DNA of 14,975 bases from JBBEBE01 sp051746765 (GTDB taxonomy: Bacteria; Bacteroidota; Rhodothermia; Balneolales; Balneolaceae). The notes below the pieces were generated by a model, which saw only the letters and a list, made by a program, of their open reading frames with translations, ran no database searches and was not told where the DNA came from. Shown here piece by piece: positions 1-8,621 of the stretch; positions within the stretch are counted from its first letter, which is position 1, and the number at the start of each line of letters is the position of its first letter. Both the position numbers and the translations under genes were made by a program. Where the stretch lies: NCBI GenBank assembly GCA_051746765.1, contig JBNJFK010000034.1, positions 1-14,975 of the forward strand, in the 5' to 3' direction.

Positions 1-1
1 C

Positions 2-2383
2 ATGACCATGCTGGGCACGCTCTCGGAAGGCTCGATTGATGCCGAATTACGGCAACTGTACATGAATCTGGGATCCGTTGAATGGATCCATGACGGTGTT
101 GCAGAGCTCCACTATGATGAACGTCAAGTAATCGATATCCAGGGATTTGCCCTGGAGAGTGGCGATCAGCGTGTCGAGTTGGACGGACGATACAGTTACT
201 ATTCGGAAGACGAAGTGAGATATGCCGTCGAAAACCTGGATCTCTCGCTGCTCTCGGATGCTCTGAACGGCCGCGTCCGCTTTTCCGGCCGCATGGATGG
301 TGAGTTCGTAACCTCCATGCTCACCCGGGACGCTCGATTGGGCGGTGCCTTCACCATCCGTGACGGTCACTTGATGGATCGACCGGTTGGCCGCATCAAC
401 ATCGAAAGCAACTACCATCCTGCAGGCGAACATTTCGATACCCGAATCGACGTCCGGACCGATCCGGATCGTCATGGAGACTACCTGGAATCCAACAACG
501 GAATCGGAAATGAGTTGATTCTGGATGGAAACGTGAGCCTCCCCTCCCTTTCGAACCCCGGGGAGGAGTTCTTCTATTTTGATGCCGATCTGCGTGAAAT
601 CGATACCTGGATTGCGTCGGTCATCGTCCCGAAAATCATCGAAGAGGCCGAGGGCCGTACGTCGGGCTGGGGCTTTGTCAGTGGCTCCCTGGAGGATATC
701 AATTTTCGGGGCCAGTTCGATATCGATCAGGTACTGGTCACACCGGCTTTTCTCAATACCCGGTACCGGACCAACGGTCGACTCGTCTTTGACAGACACG
801 ACGGCCTTCGGTTCAACGGTCTCGACCTTCTCGATACCCGCGGTGGTACGGGCCGGTTGAGTGGAACGGTCGATCTGGATGACTTTTCCAAAACCAACTA
901 CATGGACCTGACACTCGATCTCGAGGATCTGGTCTTCATGAACAATCCTTACAATCCGGAAGTCCCCTTCTATGCAACCACCCGGGGAACCGGGCAGGCA
1001 CGCATTACAGGAACCAATTTCAATCCCTATTTACGAACAACCGAACCAATCGTCATCACTAGCGGTTCCCGCATTTCGCTCCCGCTGCAGGAAGAGACGG
1101 AGTTGCAGCAGAGTCACAATTTCATTCAGTTTGTCGAAGAATTTGACTTGAGTACTCAAGCCCCTCTTGCCGATGCACCGGCGAGCCGGGTTCGGGAAGA
1201 CTCGGAAACATTGACCTTTACCGAGCGATTCACAATCGATATGCAGTTCATCGCCCGGGATCCGGTCACATTCCAGCTGGAATTCGACCCGGTGACCAAC
1301 GAAGTTCTCAACGCCCAGGGCACCGGACAGGTCCGCCTCAGTCTGGAAGACCAGACGTTCAACGTCTTCGGTCGTATGAACATTGTCGGCGGGGACTATC
1401 AGTTTGTCGCCGGCGATATCATCTCCCGACGATTCCAACTCCAGGAGGGCGGCTCCATCTTGTGGGAGGGAGATCCGACCGATGCCCGTCTCAATGTGGA
1501 AGCGAACTACCGGTCCCGTCCGGATCTCACCTCCCTGCTCACCACGGCAACAACCAATCAGTTGCGGGGGTCCCGACGCGTGCCGGTCGATCTCGTCCTG
1601 ACCATTGGCGGAACACTGAGTGAACTGGAAAACGACTTCTACTTCCAAACTCCCTCCAACATCGAAGGGACACTGGATCCCACACTGCTCACCCAGATGA
1701 ATGCGTTGAACCGGAACGAGGAAGAGAAAGTGATACAGGCCACCAGTCTGCTCCTCTCCGGGAATTTCATTCCACTCGCATCGGCTTCCTCCGAGGGCGG
1801 AACCGGTTCGGCTCTTCGGGAGTCGTTGAGCGGCGGAACCGTGGTGAACCCGCTCATCACGGGTCAGGTGATCAATCCGCTGTTGTCGGACCAGATCAAT
1901 TCACTGCTTCGCAACGATATGGCTGTCGATATCGACTTTAACCTCACACCCTACAATCAAGTCGATCTCGGTGTTGCGTTGCGACTTTATGATGACCGCC
2001 TCATCTTCCGACGGGACGGACAGATTACCGGCCCTTACAGTGATATCGGAGATTTGGGGGCCACCTGGGTGATCAACAGCACCTTCGCCCTGACAGCCTT
2101 TCACCGTCAGGACCCCTCCATGGCGGGAACGGGTGCGGCCGATACCCGACAGGTCCAGGAGATGAATGGAGTGGGAGTGGAAGCACGAGTTCAATACAAT
2201 ACATGGGAAGAGTTGGGGCGACGCATCCGCCTGACGTGGGACCGGCTTTGGGGACGGGAACCGGAGTCGGAAGAGGATCCGTCAACCGATACCGATAACG
2301 TCTCCCGCTCCCGGGATGCCCGACAACCGGAGTCTACAGGTAAAACAGAGCAACGGTCCTATCCGTTGGCACGAAATCGATAA
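2..2383 (+). CDS. tamB: TamB-like translocation/assembly protein, 3' part (5' truncated by window edge)
   Basis: This is the C-terminal 793 residues of a protein that very probably continues upstream: the frame is open to the window edge, and TamB proteins usually exceed 1,200 residues. The visible part is a long run of amphipathic beta-strand sequence without membrane segments, as in the TamB beta-taco groove. The TamB C-terminal (DUF490) domain covers roughly residues 400-740. Support includes the sheet-rich block QGTGQVRLSLEDQTFNVFGR and, near the end, MAVDIDFNLTPYNQVDLGV followed by LYDDRLIFRRDGQI, typical of the barrel-like end of the family. In known systems TamB is anchored in the inner membrane, spans the periplasm and works with TamA/BamA in outer-membrane protein or phospholipid delivery. 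A charged, probably disordered tail of about 55 residues follows the domain. rnr starts 118 bases downstream on the same strand. The family call is firm; the exact substrate is unknown. Confidence 0.85.
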   Translation: MTMLGTLSEGSIDAELRQLYMNLGSVEWIHDGVAELHYDERQVIDIQGFALESGDQRVELDGRYSYYSEDEVRYAVENLDLSLLSDALNGRVRFSGRMDGEFVTSMLTRDARLGGAFTIRDGHLMDRPVGRINIESNYHPAGEHFDTRIDVRTDPDRHGDYLESNNGIGNELILDGNVSLPSLSNPGEEFFYFDADLREIDTWIASVIVPKIIEEAEGRTSGWGFVSGSLEDINFRGQFDIDQVLVTPAFLNTRYRTNGRLVFDRHDGLRFNGLDLLDTRGGTGRLSGTVDLDDFSKTNYMDLTLDLEDLVFMNNPYNPEVPFYATTRGTGQARITGTNFNPYLRTTEPIVITSGSRISLPLQEETELQQSHNFIQFVEEFDLSTQAPLADAPASRVREDSETLTFTERFTIDMQFIARDPVTFQLEFDPVTNEVLNAQGTGQVRLSLEDQTFNVFGRMNIVGGDYQFVAGDIISRRFQLQEGGSILWEGDPTDARLNVEANYRSRPDLTSLLTTATTNQLRGSRRVPVDLVLTIGGTLSELENDFYFQTPSNIEGTLDPTLLTQMNALNRNEEEKVIQATSLLLSGNFIPLASASSEGGTGSALRESLSGGTVVNPLITGQVINPLLSDQINSLLRNDMAVDIDFNLTPYNQVDLGVALRLYDDRLIFRRDGQITGPYSDIGDLGATWVINSTFALTAFHRQDPSMAGTGAADTRQVQEMNGVGVEARVQYNTWEELGRRIRLTWDRLWGREPESEEDPSTDTDNVSRSRDARQPESTGKTEQRSYPLARNR

Positions 2384-2501
2384 GAAGCAATCAGAATATT
2401 TAAAAACGAAAACAATGAACCGACTGTAAAACGTTTGCAGTTCGGACGGGCGCCCAGAGCGACCCGACAGCACGATATTGGTTAGAAAGAAAATCGAACG
2501 A

Positions 2502-4763
2502 ATGGCAAAACGAAGAAAGAAGAAATCAAGCAATCCGAGACCTTCCAACAAACCGAAGCGAACAGATGAATCCAAGCAAGGCGGAGGCGGAGGAAAACGC
2601 AACAGCTCCATGGACAACAAGATACTGGAGCTTCTGAAAAAGTGGCCCGACGCCGCCATTCCCACTCCGCTTCTCGAACAGGCACTGGGATTGGAGAGTT
2701 CGGACAAGGGAGATGATCGTCCCCTCCAGAAGAGCCTGAACCGAATGCGAAGCCGGGATCTGATCCGGGTAACCAAATCGGGACTGGTCAGTCTGAATGA
2801 AGTCGAGGCAAACAAAAACCTCTACGAAGGGGTCATCGACATCAATCGATACGGTGATGGTTACCTGGTGACCGATGACCGGGACCAGGACATCAAAATT
2901 CCGTCCCGGCATCTGGATACAGCTCTCGATGGAGACAAGGTACAGGTCGAAGTCACGCACTATCACAAGAAGAGCAACAAACCGATGGGACGTGTTGTTC
3001 AAGTCCTCGAGAGAGGGAAAACTCTCTTTGTAGGAACTCTCACCTCCCCGGCAAAACAGACCTGGGTCATCAAACCGGATACCACCTCCTCGCGGACCGA
3101 GTTTGTCGTTCGTAAAGAGGACTTGAACGGTTGCCGGCCCGGGGAGAAGGTCACCTTCCGTCTTGTCGAGTGGGACGACCCCAAGGGCTTGCCCCGTGCC
3201 GTTATAGATGAATCCCTCGGCCAAGAGGGAACCAACGAAGCGAATGTTCTCTCCATCCTGGCCGAGAAACAGTTTCACACCAAGTTTCCGGCCGAAGTCG
3301 AGGCGTTTGCCAATGATATTGATACCCGAGTTGAACCGGAAGAGATTGAACGCCGGCACGATCTTCGCGACGAAGTCACCTTTACGATCGACCCGCACGA
3401 TGCTAAGGATTTCGATGATGCGATCAGCATTCGGATGTTGCAGAACGGGAACTTCTACCTCGGTGTCCATATCGCCGATGTGACACACTACATGCCACGA
3501 GGCTCGGTTCTCGACCAGGAAGCGTTCGGACGGGCGACCAGTGTCTATCTGGTGGACCGGGTCATCCCGATGCTTCCCGAACGGCTCAGCAACGGTGTCT
3601 GCTCGTTGCGACCCCGCGAAGAGAAACTCACCTACAGCTGCTTCATGGAGATCTCCCCGTCAGGCAAACTGATCGACCACTCGATCGAGGAGACCGTGAT
3701 CTACTCCGATGAACGATTCGTCTACGAGGAGGTTCAGGAGATCCTGGACGGCAAGCGGGATCACGAACTCAAGTGGCACGTTCAATTGGCGGCCAAACTC
3801 GCCGAAATCCTGATGGAGAACCGCTTCAAAGCGGGTTCGATTCAGTTCGAAACACCGGAGCCCAAGTTTGTCCTTGACGAGAATGGACATCCGATTGATG
3901 TCGTCATCAAGAAGCGGGTCTTCGCCCACAAATTGGTCGAAGAGTGCATGCTCATGGCGAACAAAACCGTCGCCACCCACATCGACGGGCTCAACGACAA
4001 GAGCGGGTCGAACCCGGGGCGCGGGAAGAACAAGGAGAACGAGAGACCTGCCTACCCGTTTCTCTACCGAATCCACGACCAGCCGGATCAGGAAAAGCTC
4101 CACAACATCCGGGAAACGGTCAAGCCGCTGGGAATCGACTTCGAGGTAAAACCGAACATGAATCCGGCAGACATCAACAGACTACTCCAGAAGGTAGAAG
4201 GGACCTCCCTGGAGAGCATCATCCAGGGATTGACCCTGCGTTCGATGTCCAAAGCTGTTTACCATCCTCACAACGTCGGACACTTCGGGCTCGGTTTCCA
4301 TCACTACAGCCATTTCACAAGTCCGATTCGCCGATATCCTGATGTGATCGTTCACCGTCTGCTCAAGAAGTACAGCGCCGGGAATCAATCCTACACATGG
4401 GATGAACTGGTCGAAAACGGAGATCACTGTAGCGAACAGGAGCGATACGCCGTAGAAGCAGAGCGTGACTCGGTCAAACTCAAGCAGGTAGAATTTCTCT
4501 CCGACAAAATCGGCGAGACCTTTCCCGGGGTCATCAGTGGGGTCACTGAAAACGGGCTCTACGTCAATCTCAAGGATGTGTACTGCGAGGGTATGGTTCA
4601 CGTTAGTGATCTTAAAGACGATTACTATATTTACCACGAGAGTCGCCACTCGCTGATGGGTAAATCCAAAGGCAAAGAGTATCGGCTCGGAAACGAAATT
4701 GATGTTACCGTCGTTTCTACCGATAAAGAGAAACGACACATCGATCTCGGTCTGGCCCGTTAG
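2502..4763 (+). CDS. rnr: Ribonuclease R (RNB-family 3'-5' exoribonuclease)
   Basis: A processive 3'-5' exoribonuclease that degrades structured RNA in the cytoplasm. I chose the ATG at 2502 (753 residues); an in-frame TTG at 2478 would add eight residues but neither start has a clear ribosome site. Order of parts: a very basic N-terminus (MAKRRKKKSS onward, rich in K/R and then glycine), a winged-helix-like segment (about 40-100), two cold-shock/OB domains, the RNB domain and a C-terminal S1 domain (about 671-753). The RNB active site is intact: TIDPHDAKDFDDA carries the four metal-binding aspartates D297, D303, D305 and D306. The substrate-binding motif SPIRRYPD lies at 607-614. An extra hydrophilic loop of about 20 residues (about 499-518, rich in G/K/N/E) sits between LMANKTVATHI and YPFLYRIHDQPD, where E. 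coli RNase R appears shorter. Length is in the usual family range. The call is secure. Confidence 0.96.
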   Translation: MAKRRKKKSSNPRPSNKPKRTDESKQGGGGGKRNSSMDNKILELLKKWPDAAIPTPLLEQALGLESSDKGDDRPLQKSLNRMRSRDLIRVTKSGLVSLNEVEANKNLYEGVIDINRYGDGYLVTDDRDQDIKIPSRHLDTALDGDKVQVEVTHYHKKSNKPMGRVVQVLERGKTLFVGTLTSPAKQTWVIKPDTTSSRTEFVVRKEDLNGCRPGEKVTFRLVEWDDPKGLPRAVIDESLGQEGTNEANVLSILAEKQFHTKFPAEVEAFANDIDTRVEPEEIERRHDLRDEVTFTIDPHDAKDFDDAISIRMLQNGNFYLGVHIADVTHYMPRGSVLDQEAFGRATSVYLVDRVIPMLPERLSNGVCSLRPREEKLTYSCFMEISPSGKLIDHSIEETVIYSDERFVYEEVQEILDGKRDHELKWHVQLAAKLAEILMENRFKAGSIQFETPEPKFVLDENGHPIDVVIKKRVFAHKLVEECMLMANKTVATHIDGLNDKSGSNPGRGKNKENERPAYPFLYRIHDQPDQEKLHNIRETVKPLGIDFEVKPNMNPADINRLLQKVEGTSLESIIQGLTLRSMSKAVYHPHNVGHFGLGFHHYSHFTSPIRRYPDVIVHRLLKKYSAGNQSYTWDELVENGDHCSEQERYAVEAERDSVKLKQVEFLSDKIGETFPGVISGVTENGLYVNLKDVYCEGMVHVSDLKDDYYIYHESRHSLMGKSKGKEYRLGNEIDVTVVSTDKEKRHIDLGLAR

Positions 4764-4769
4764 GCCGGA

Positions 4770-4807
4770 CCGTCGCCGACTCCTCCAGCGGGGGGAGTGT
4801 GCGACGG
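4770..4807 (+). terminator. GC-rich hairpin after rnr (possible terminator or processing hairpin)
   Basis: Seven bases after the rnr stop codon there is a long imperfect inverted repeat. CCGTCGC (4770-4776) pairs with GCGACGG (4801-4807), then comes a 2x2 internal loop, then ACTCCTCC (4779-4786) pairs with GGGGGAGT (4791-4798, one G-U pair) around the loop AGCG. There is no T-tract after it, so it is not a textbook intrinsic terminator. It could protect the rnr mRNA 3' end, weaken read-through, or act with Rho. The next gene starts 41 bases later. Confidence 0.4.
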
Positions 4808-4847
4808 ATCGACACCGTTATGATGTCTACTGCTGAACCTTGAACCG

Positions 4848-7800
4848 ATGGTACGATCCATGAACAACGGTCGAATTTGTCGACGGTGCACGCTTACCCT
4901 TCTGTTTCTGTTTCTCGGAGGTCTCCTTGCCGAACAGGCGGTGGCCCAATTCTTCGTATTCGGAAAAAACCGGGTACAGTATGAAGCGTTCGACTGGCGA
5001 TACATCGAGACCGAGCACTTCGACATCTACTACTACGACGAGAAGAACTACCATCTCGCCCAATTTACAGCCGAATCGGTCGAATCGGGTCTTCAGCAGC
5101 TCTCGCAGGAGTTCAACCATACCCTCACAGACCGGATCCCGGTCATCATCTATGACTCTCACAGCGACTTCTCTCAAACCAACGTCGTCGATTTGCCGAG
5201 CGATGCCCAGGGAATAGGCGGGGTGACCGACAAGTACAAAAACCGGATGACGCAGCCCTTCATGGGTGATTACGCTGACTTCCGGCGAACACTTCATCAT
5301 GAACTTCTGCACGCGTTTGTCAACGACCTCTACTACGGCGGGGGATTGCAGGCCATCATGGCAAACAACATTCAACTCGTGCTTCCTCTCTGGTTTGAAG
5401 AGGGACTGGCAGAATATCTCGCGCTCGGTTGGGATACGCAGACCGACATGTACATTCGGGACTCGATTATCAACAATTACCTGCCGTCCCTTCAGAGACT
5501 GAGTGGCTTCTTCTCGTATCGCGGTGGACAAGCCTTCTGGAACTTTATCGAAGAGGAGTACGGTCGGGCCAAAATCACGGAGATCCTGCAGCGGGTTCGC
5601 CAAACCCGGAGTGTCGAACAAGCACTCACCCAGTCGACCGGGCTCTCCCTGGAGCAGCTCAACAATCGTTGGAAGGATCATCTGCAACGTCGCTACTTCC
5701 CGGAAGTCGCCGAACGAAATCAGCTTTCCCAATACGGAGAACTCGTCACTCAACGAGGGGAACGTCAGTCGGGCAGCTACAACACCAGCCCGGCCATCTC
5801 GCCCATGGGTGATCGAATTGCATTTATCTCCAATCGTCGGGGCGTCTTCGATATTGTAGTCATTGACGCGCTCACCGGTGAGTTCCAGAAAACGCTCGTT
5901 CGCGGGGAAGACAGTCCGATGTTTGAGGAGCTCAATATTCTGAATCCGAATCTGGCTTGGTCACCGGATGGTCGAAAAGTGGCCGTGGCTACCAAGTCAC
6001 AAGGGGCGTACCACTTGGGGATTGTCGATTATGAAAGCGAGGAGCTGGAGCTCCACAGTTTTGAGGATGTGGATGCACTCTCCTCCATGGCGTGGTCACC
6101 CGATGGAGAGAAGATCGCCTTCGACGGGAATCGTGGCGGTCTTCAAAGCATCTATGTCTACAATCTGCAGGAAGAGTCCCTTCGTGCCCTCACACCGGAC
6201 GTGTTCACAGACAAGGAGCCTGCCTGGAGTCCGGACTCCAATGCCCTCTATTTCATCTCCAACCGGGGAGACCGCCTCCAGCCCGAAGAGAACCCGGCCG
6301 GATACTCCATTCTGCAACACGACTTCGCCTACCACACGGACCTCTACCACTACAACCTCTCGGACGGCCAGGTGGAACGAATGACCCGCTCCGAGAACGG
6401 GTCCGTCACTCAACCGGCGACAACCCGGGAAGGGCAGGTCTACTACATTTCGGATCTGAACGGAATTTCGAACATCTACGAGTTTGACCCGGAAACCGGA
6501 GAAGAGTGGCCCATTACCAACGTACGAACCGGAATCACTCAAATCTCCGTTTCCAGTGACGGGAGCCGTCTTGTATTCAACGGATTGCAGGACGGCAATC
6601 TGGATATCTTTTTGATGCGGAACCCCTCTCTGTCTCGCCTGGATGAACCCCTCTCCCCGAACGACTGGGCTCAACGACGAGCAGAACAGCCTGTAACGGA
6701 ACGGATACCGGCGACCGGTATTCTCCAGGAGATGCTCGCCCGACGAACCAGTGGAAACCAGGTAGTCATACGGCCGGTCGAGTCGCCGACAGACGAACAA
6801 CCGACAGCCCCGGAAGACGATCCAGTGACGGACACCGGGGATCCGGAAGCCGAACAACCAGAGACGGACGAAACGGACGAACCTGACGAGTCCGATGAAG
6901 AGACCGATGAAGAGACCGATCAGGGCGAACCGATCGACTTCAGAAACTACGTCTTCGGAGAAGAGGTCGTTCGGGATTCCACGCTCGAGTTGAGAGACGA
7001 TCCGGAAAAATTCGAACCGACTGCCAATCTGACTGAAGACGGACGATACCAGCCTCGTGAATATCGACTCACCTTCTCCCCCGACATCACCTACGCTGCC
7101 GGTCAGATCGACACATACTACGGGGGTGCGGCATTTGCCATGCTTACACTGAGTGATCTTCTCGGAGATCACCGTCTTTCACTGGGGACCAATCTGGTCT
7201 TTGACCTCAGAGACAGCGATTACATTCTCCAGTATGGATACTACAGAAATCGAAGCAACTATCTGGTCAACGTCTTTCACCAGTCACGAAACTACCAGAC
7301 GTTCTTTGGTGAACTTCTTCGATTTCGAACCTATGGAGCCGGCATGGAGGTACAGTACCCCTTCAACCGTTTTGAACGGCTCGACTACGGCGCATCCTGG
7401 ATGGGAATTTCGAGAGATTTCAGTTCCGTCAGTCTCTCGGCCAGCCAGGGCGGAAGCCTGACCAGCGAAACGTCAACCTTCTTCTATCCCCAGGTGACTT
7501 ATACTGCAGACTACACCATCCCCGGCTTCATCACCCCTCGTGGCGGGCGTCGATACTCGATCAGACTTTCCGGAAGCCCTCCGGTTCTGCCCGACTCTCC
7601 CTCTTTTGCCTCCATTTTGGGTGACTACCGACGTTACGTTGGCCTGGGCGGTCCCTACAGCCTGGCACTCCGTGCGACGGGATCGGTCTCCTATGGACCC
7701 GACTCCCAAACCTACTTCATGGGCGGAATGCTTGGCTGGATCAACCAACGCTGGAGTGATATCGATATTCCGTTTGATCGGTTGGCAGACACGTTCTTTA

Positions 7801-8309
7801 CACAACCGGCGACCCCTCTCCGTGGCCACGAATTCAATACCCTCTACGGAGATCGGTTCGCACTCATCAATACCGAATTCCGGTTTCCTCTCTTTGCTGC
7901 CATCCTGCCGGGACCGATCCCCATCCTCCCCTTCTATAATCTGACCGGGGTTGCCTTTACGGATGTCGGATCTGCGTGGGGATTTGATATCAATTACTCT
8001 CTCTTTACCAACGCAGCCACAGGCGAGCCGGTAGTCTACCACCAAAAACCGGGATCGTTCCAATTCAGGGTTGCCAAACGGGAAGAGATCTGGATCAATC
8101 CCAGTACCGGTCTCGAACGTGACGGACAGCCTCAAGACGGAGACATTCAAGCCACGTATCTGGATGGAGACGTCCTCATTGGATCCGGGTTCGGGCTTCG
8201 TGCCATCTTCCTCGGACTGCCGTTCCGGTATGACATCGGGTGGGCCTACGACCGGGACGGATTCCGAAGCAAACCGATCCACTACTTTTCCATCGGGATC
8301 GATTTTTAA
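4848..8309 (+). CDS. Secreted peptidase-MA-like / TolB-type propeller / Omp85-like barrel protein
   Basis: An 1153-residue envelope protein with three modules. A signal peptide (hydrophobic core TLTLLFLFLGGLLAEQ, likely cleavage after AVA at residue 33) targets it for export. Residues about 45-270 resemble peptidase MA-like gluzincins: HELLH at 151-155 supplies the HExxH zinc motif, and WFEEGLAEY at 182-190 fits the downstream glutamate ligand. Residues about 300-610 contain repeats of the TolB/PD40 kind (SPAISPMGDRIAFIS, NLAWSPDGRKVAV, SSMAWSPDGEKIAF, EPAWSPDSNALYF), likely a six-bladed propeller. A D/E/T/P-rich linker (about 640-695) leads to a beta-strand-rich C-terminus (about 730-1153) like an Omp85/D15 barrel, ending in the aromatic signature FSIGIDF. 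No POTRA domains are evident. An in-frame ATG at 4860 is an alternative start. The protein probably sits in the outer membrane with peptidase and propeller in the periplasm or outside. Activity and substrate are unknown. Confidence 0.85.
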   Translation: MVRSMNNGRICRRCTLTLLFLFLGGLLAEQAVAQFFVFGKNRVQYEAFDWRYIETEHFDIYYYDEKNYHLAQFTAESVESGLQQLSQEFNHTLTDRIPVIIYDSHSDFSQTNVVDLPSDAQGIGGVTDKYKNRMTQPFMGDYADFRRTLHHELLHAFVNDLYYGGGLQAIMANNIQLVLPLWFEEGLAEYLALGWDTQTDMYIRDSIINNYLPSLQRLSGFFSYRGGQAFWNFIEEEYGRAKITEILQRVRQTRSVEQALTQSTGLSLEQLNNRWKDHLQRRYFPEVAERNQLSQYGELVTQRGERQSGSYNTSPAISPMGDRIAFISNRRGVFDIVVIDALTGEFQKTLVRGEDSPMFEELNILNPNLAWSPDGRKVAVATKSQGAYHLGIVDYESEELELHSFEDVDALSSMAWSPDGEKIAFDGNRGGLQSIYVYNLQEESLRALTPDVFTDKEPAWSPDSNALYFISNRGDRLQPEENPAGYSILQHDFAYHTDLYHYNLSDGQVERMTRSENGSVTQPATTREGQVYYISDLNGISNIYEFDPETGEEWPITNVRTGITQISVSSDGSRLVFNGLQDGNLDIFLMRNPSLSRLDEPLSPNDWAQRRAEQPVTERIPATGILQEMLARRTSGNQVVIRPVESPTDEQPTAPEDDPVTDTGDPEAEQPETDETDEPDESDEETDEETDQGEPIDFRNYVFGEEVVRDSTLELRDDPEKFEPTANLTEDGRYQPREYRLTFSPDITYAAGQIDTYYGGAAFAMLTLSDLLGDHRLSLGTNLVFDLRDSDYILQYGYYRNRSNYLVNVFHQSRNYQTFFGELLRFRTYGAGMEVQYPFNRFERLDYGASWMGISRDFSSVSLSASQGGSLTSETSTFFYPQVTYTADYTIPGFITPRGGRRYSIRLSGSPPVLPDSPSFASILGDYRRYVGLGGPYSLALRATGSVSYGPDSQTYFMGGMLGWINQRWSDIDIPFDRLADTFFTQPATPLRGHEFNTLYGDRFALINTEFRFPLFAAILPGPIPILPFYNLTGVAFTDVGSAWGFDINYSLFTNAATGEPVVYHQKPGSFQFRVAKREEIWINPSTGLERDGQPQDGDIQATYLDGDVLIGSGFGLRAIFLGLPFRYDIGWAYDRDGFRSKPIHYFSIGIDF
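6864..6917 (+). repeat. Short tandem repeats coding for the acidic linker
   Basis: Inside the three-module gene, ACGGACGAA occurs twice in tandem (6864-6872, 6873-6881) and GATGAAGAGACC twice in tandem (6894-6905, 6906-6917). They encode Asp/Glu/Thr-rich linker residues between propeller and barrel. Such units are prone to slippage, so linker length may vary between strains (inference). Confidence 0.75.
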
Positions 8310-8621
8310 ACACGCAAAGAGACGCGTCGTTCATGCAGAAGTTGAGTCCCAGGTGAAAAAGTGTTCCGGACCCGTCGTCTCTTGTGCATGATCTTGTGCG
8401 CGAAAACGAGCGTGGTTGACACGACGGTTCGGCAACACACGTCGTTGGAATAGAGAAGGGAGTGTCGTAATTGCGGGAAAAGACGGGGGTGTCGGCGAGA
8501 ACACAGAGATGGGCTTATTGGATGCCGAAATACAGAACCCGTCCCTCGACAGGCTCTGCACACCCCGTCCGTTCGTTGTCTGCCCGATCGTCGGACAGAT
8601 CGATTTTCCCGGTTTTTCGAC
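8310..8621. other. 312-base convergent intergenic region, no gene recognised
   Basis: This region lies between the plus-strand three-module gene and the minus-strand HU gene. No ORF with protein-like composition and no tRNA shape was found. A long-range inverted repeat is present: AAGAGACG (8317-8324) with CGTCTCTT (8376-8383), closing a loop of about 50 bases. A weaker pair, ACGACG (8421-8426) with CGTCGT (8440-8445), follows. The best terminator-like hairpin is near the right end and is listed separately. The plus-strand transcript may therefore have a structured 3' UTR of about 270-300 bases. Confidence 0.5.
8579..8607 (+). terminator. Probable intrinsic terminator, plus strand
   Basis: TCTGCCCGA (8579-8587), loop TCG, then TCGGACAGA (8591-8599) form a 9-bp stem with one G-U pair, followed by TCGATTTT and, after CCCGG, TTTTT. 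It would end transcription from the three-module gene about 290 bases after its stop codon and just before running into the HU gene. On the minus strand the same hairpin has no T-tract, so it does not serve HU equally well. Confidence 0.5.

Noticed and set aside
2384..2501. Possible promoter between tamB and rnr (AACGTTTG-like -7 motif near 2430)
   Set aside because: No matching upstream TTG/TTTG element at the expected spacing; too weak to list.
2526..3488. Long minus-strand reading frame opposite rnr
   Set aside because: It is antisense to the catalytic heart of RNase R, which is intact, and its protein has no recognisable motif or plausible composition.
6096..7172. 358-codon minus-strand reading frame opposite the propeller and linker region
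   Set aside because: It is a shadow of a strongly supported plus-strand gene; its V/R/F-rich sequence reflects the complement of Asp/Glu/Thr codons.
8306..8563. Small minus-strand frames in the convergent intergenic region
   Set aside because: Composition is not protein-like (rich in Ser, Pro, Phe, Arg), there is no ribosome site and no recognisable domain.
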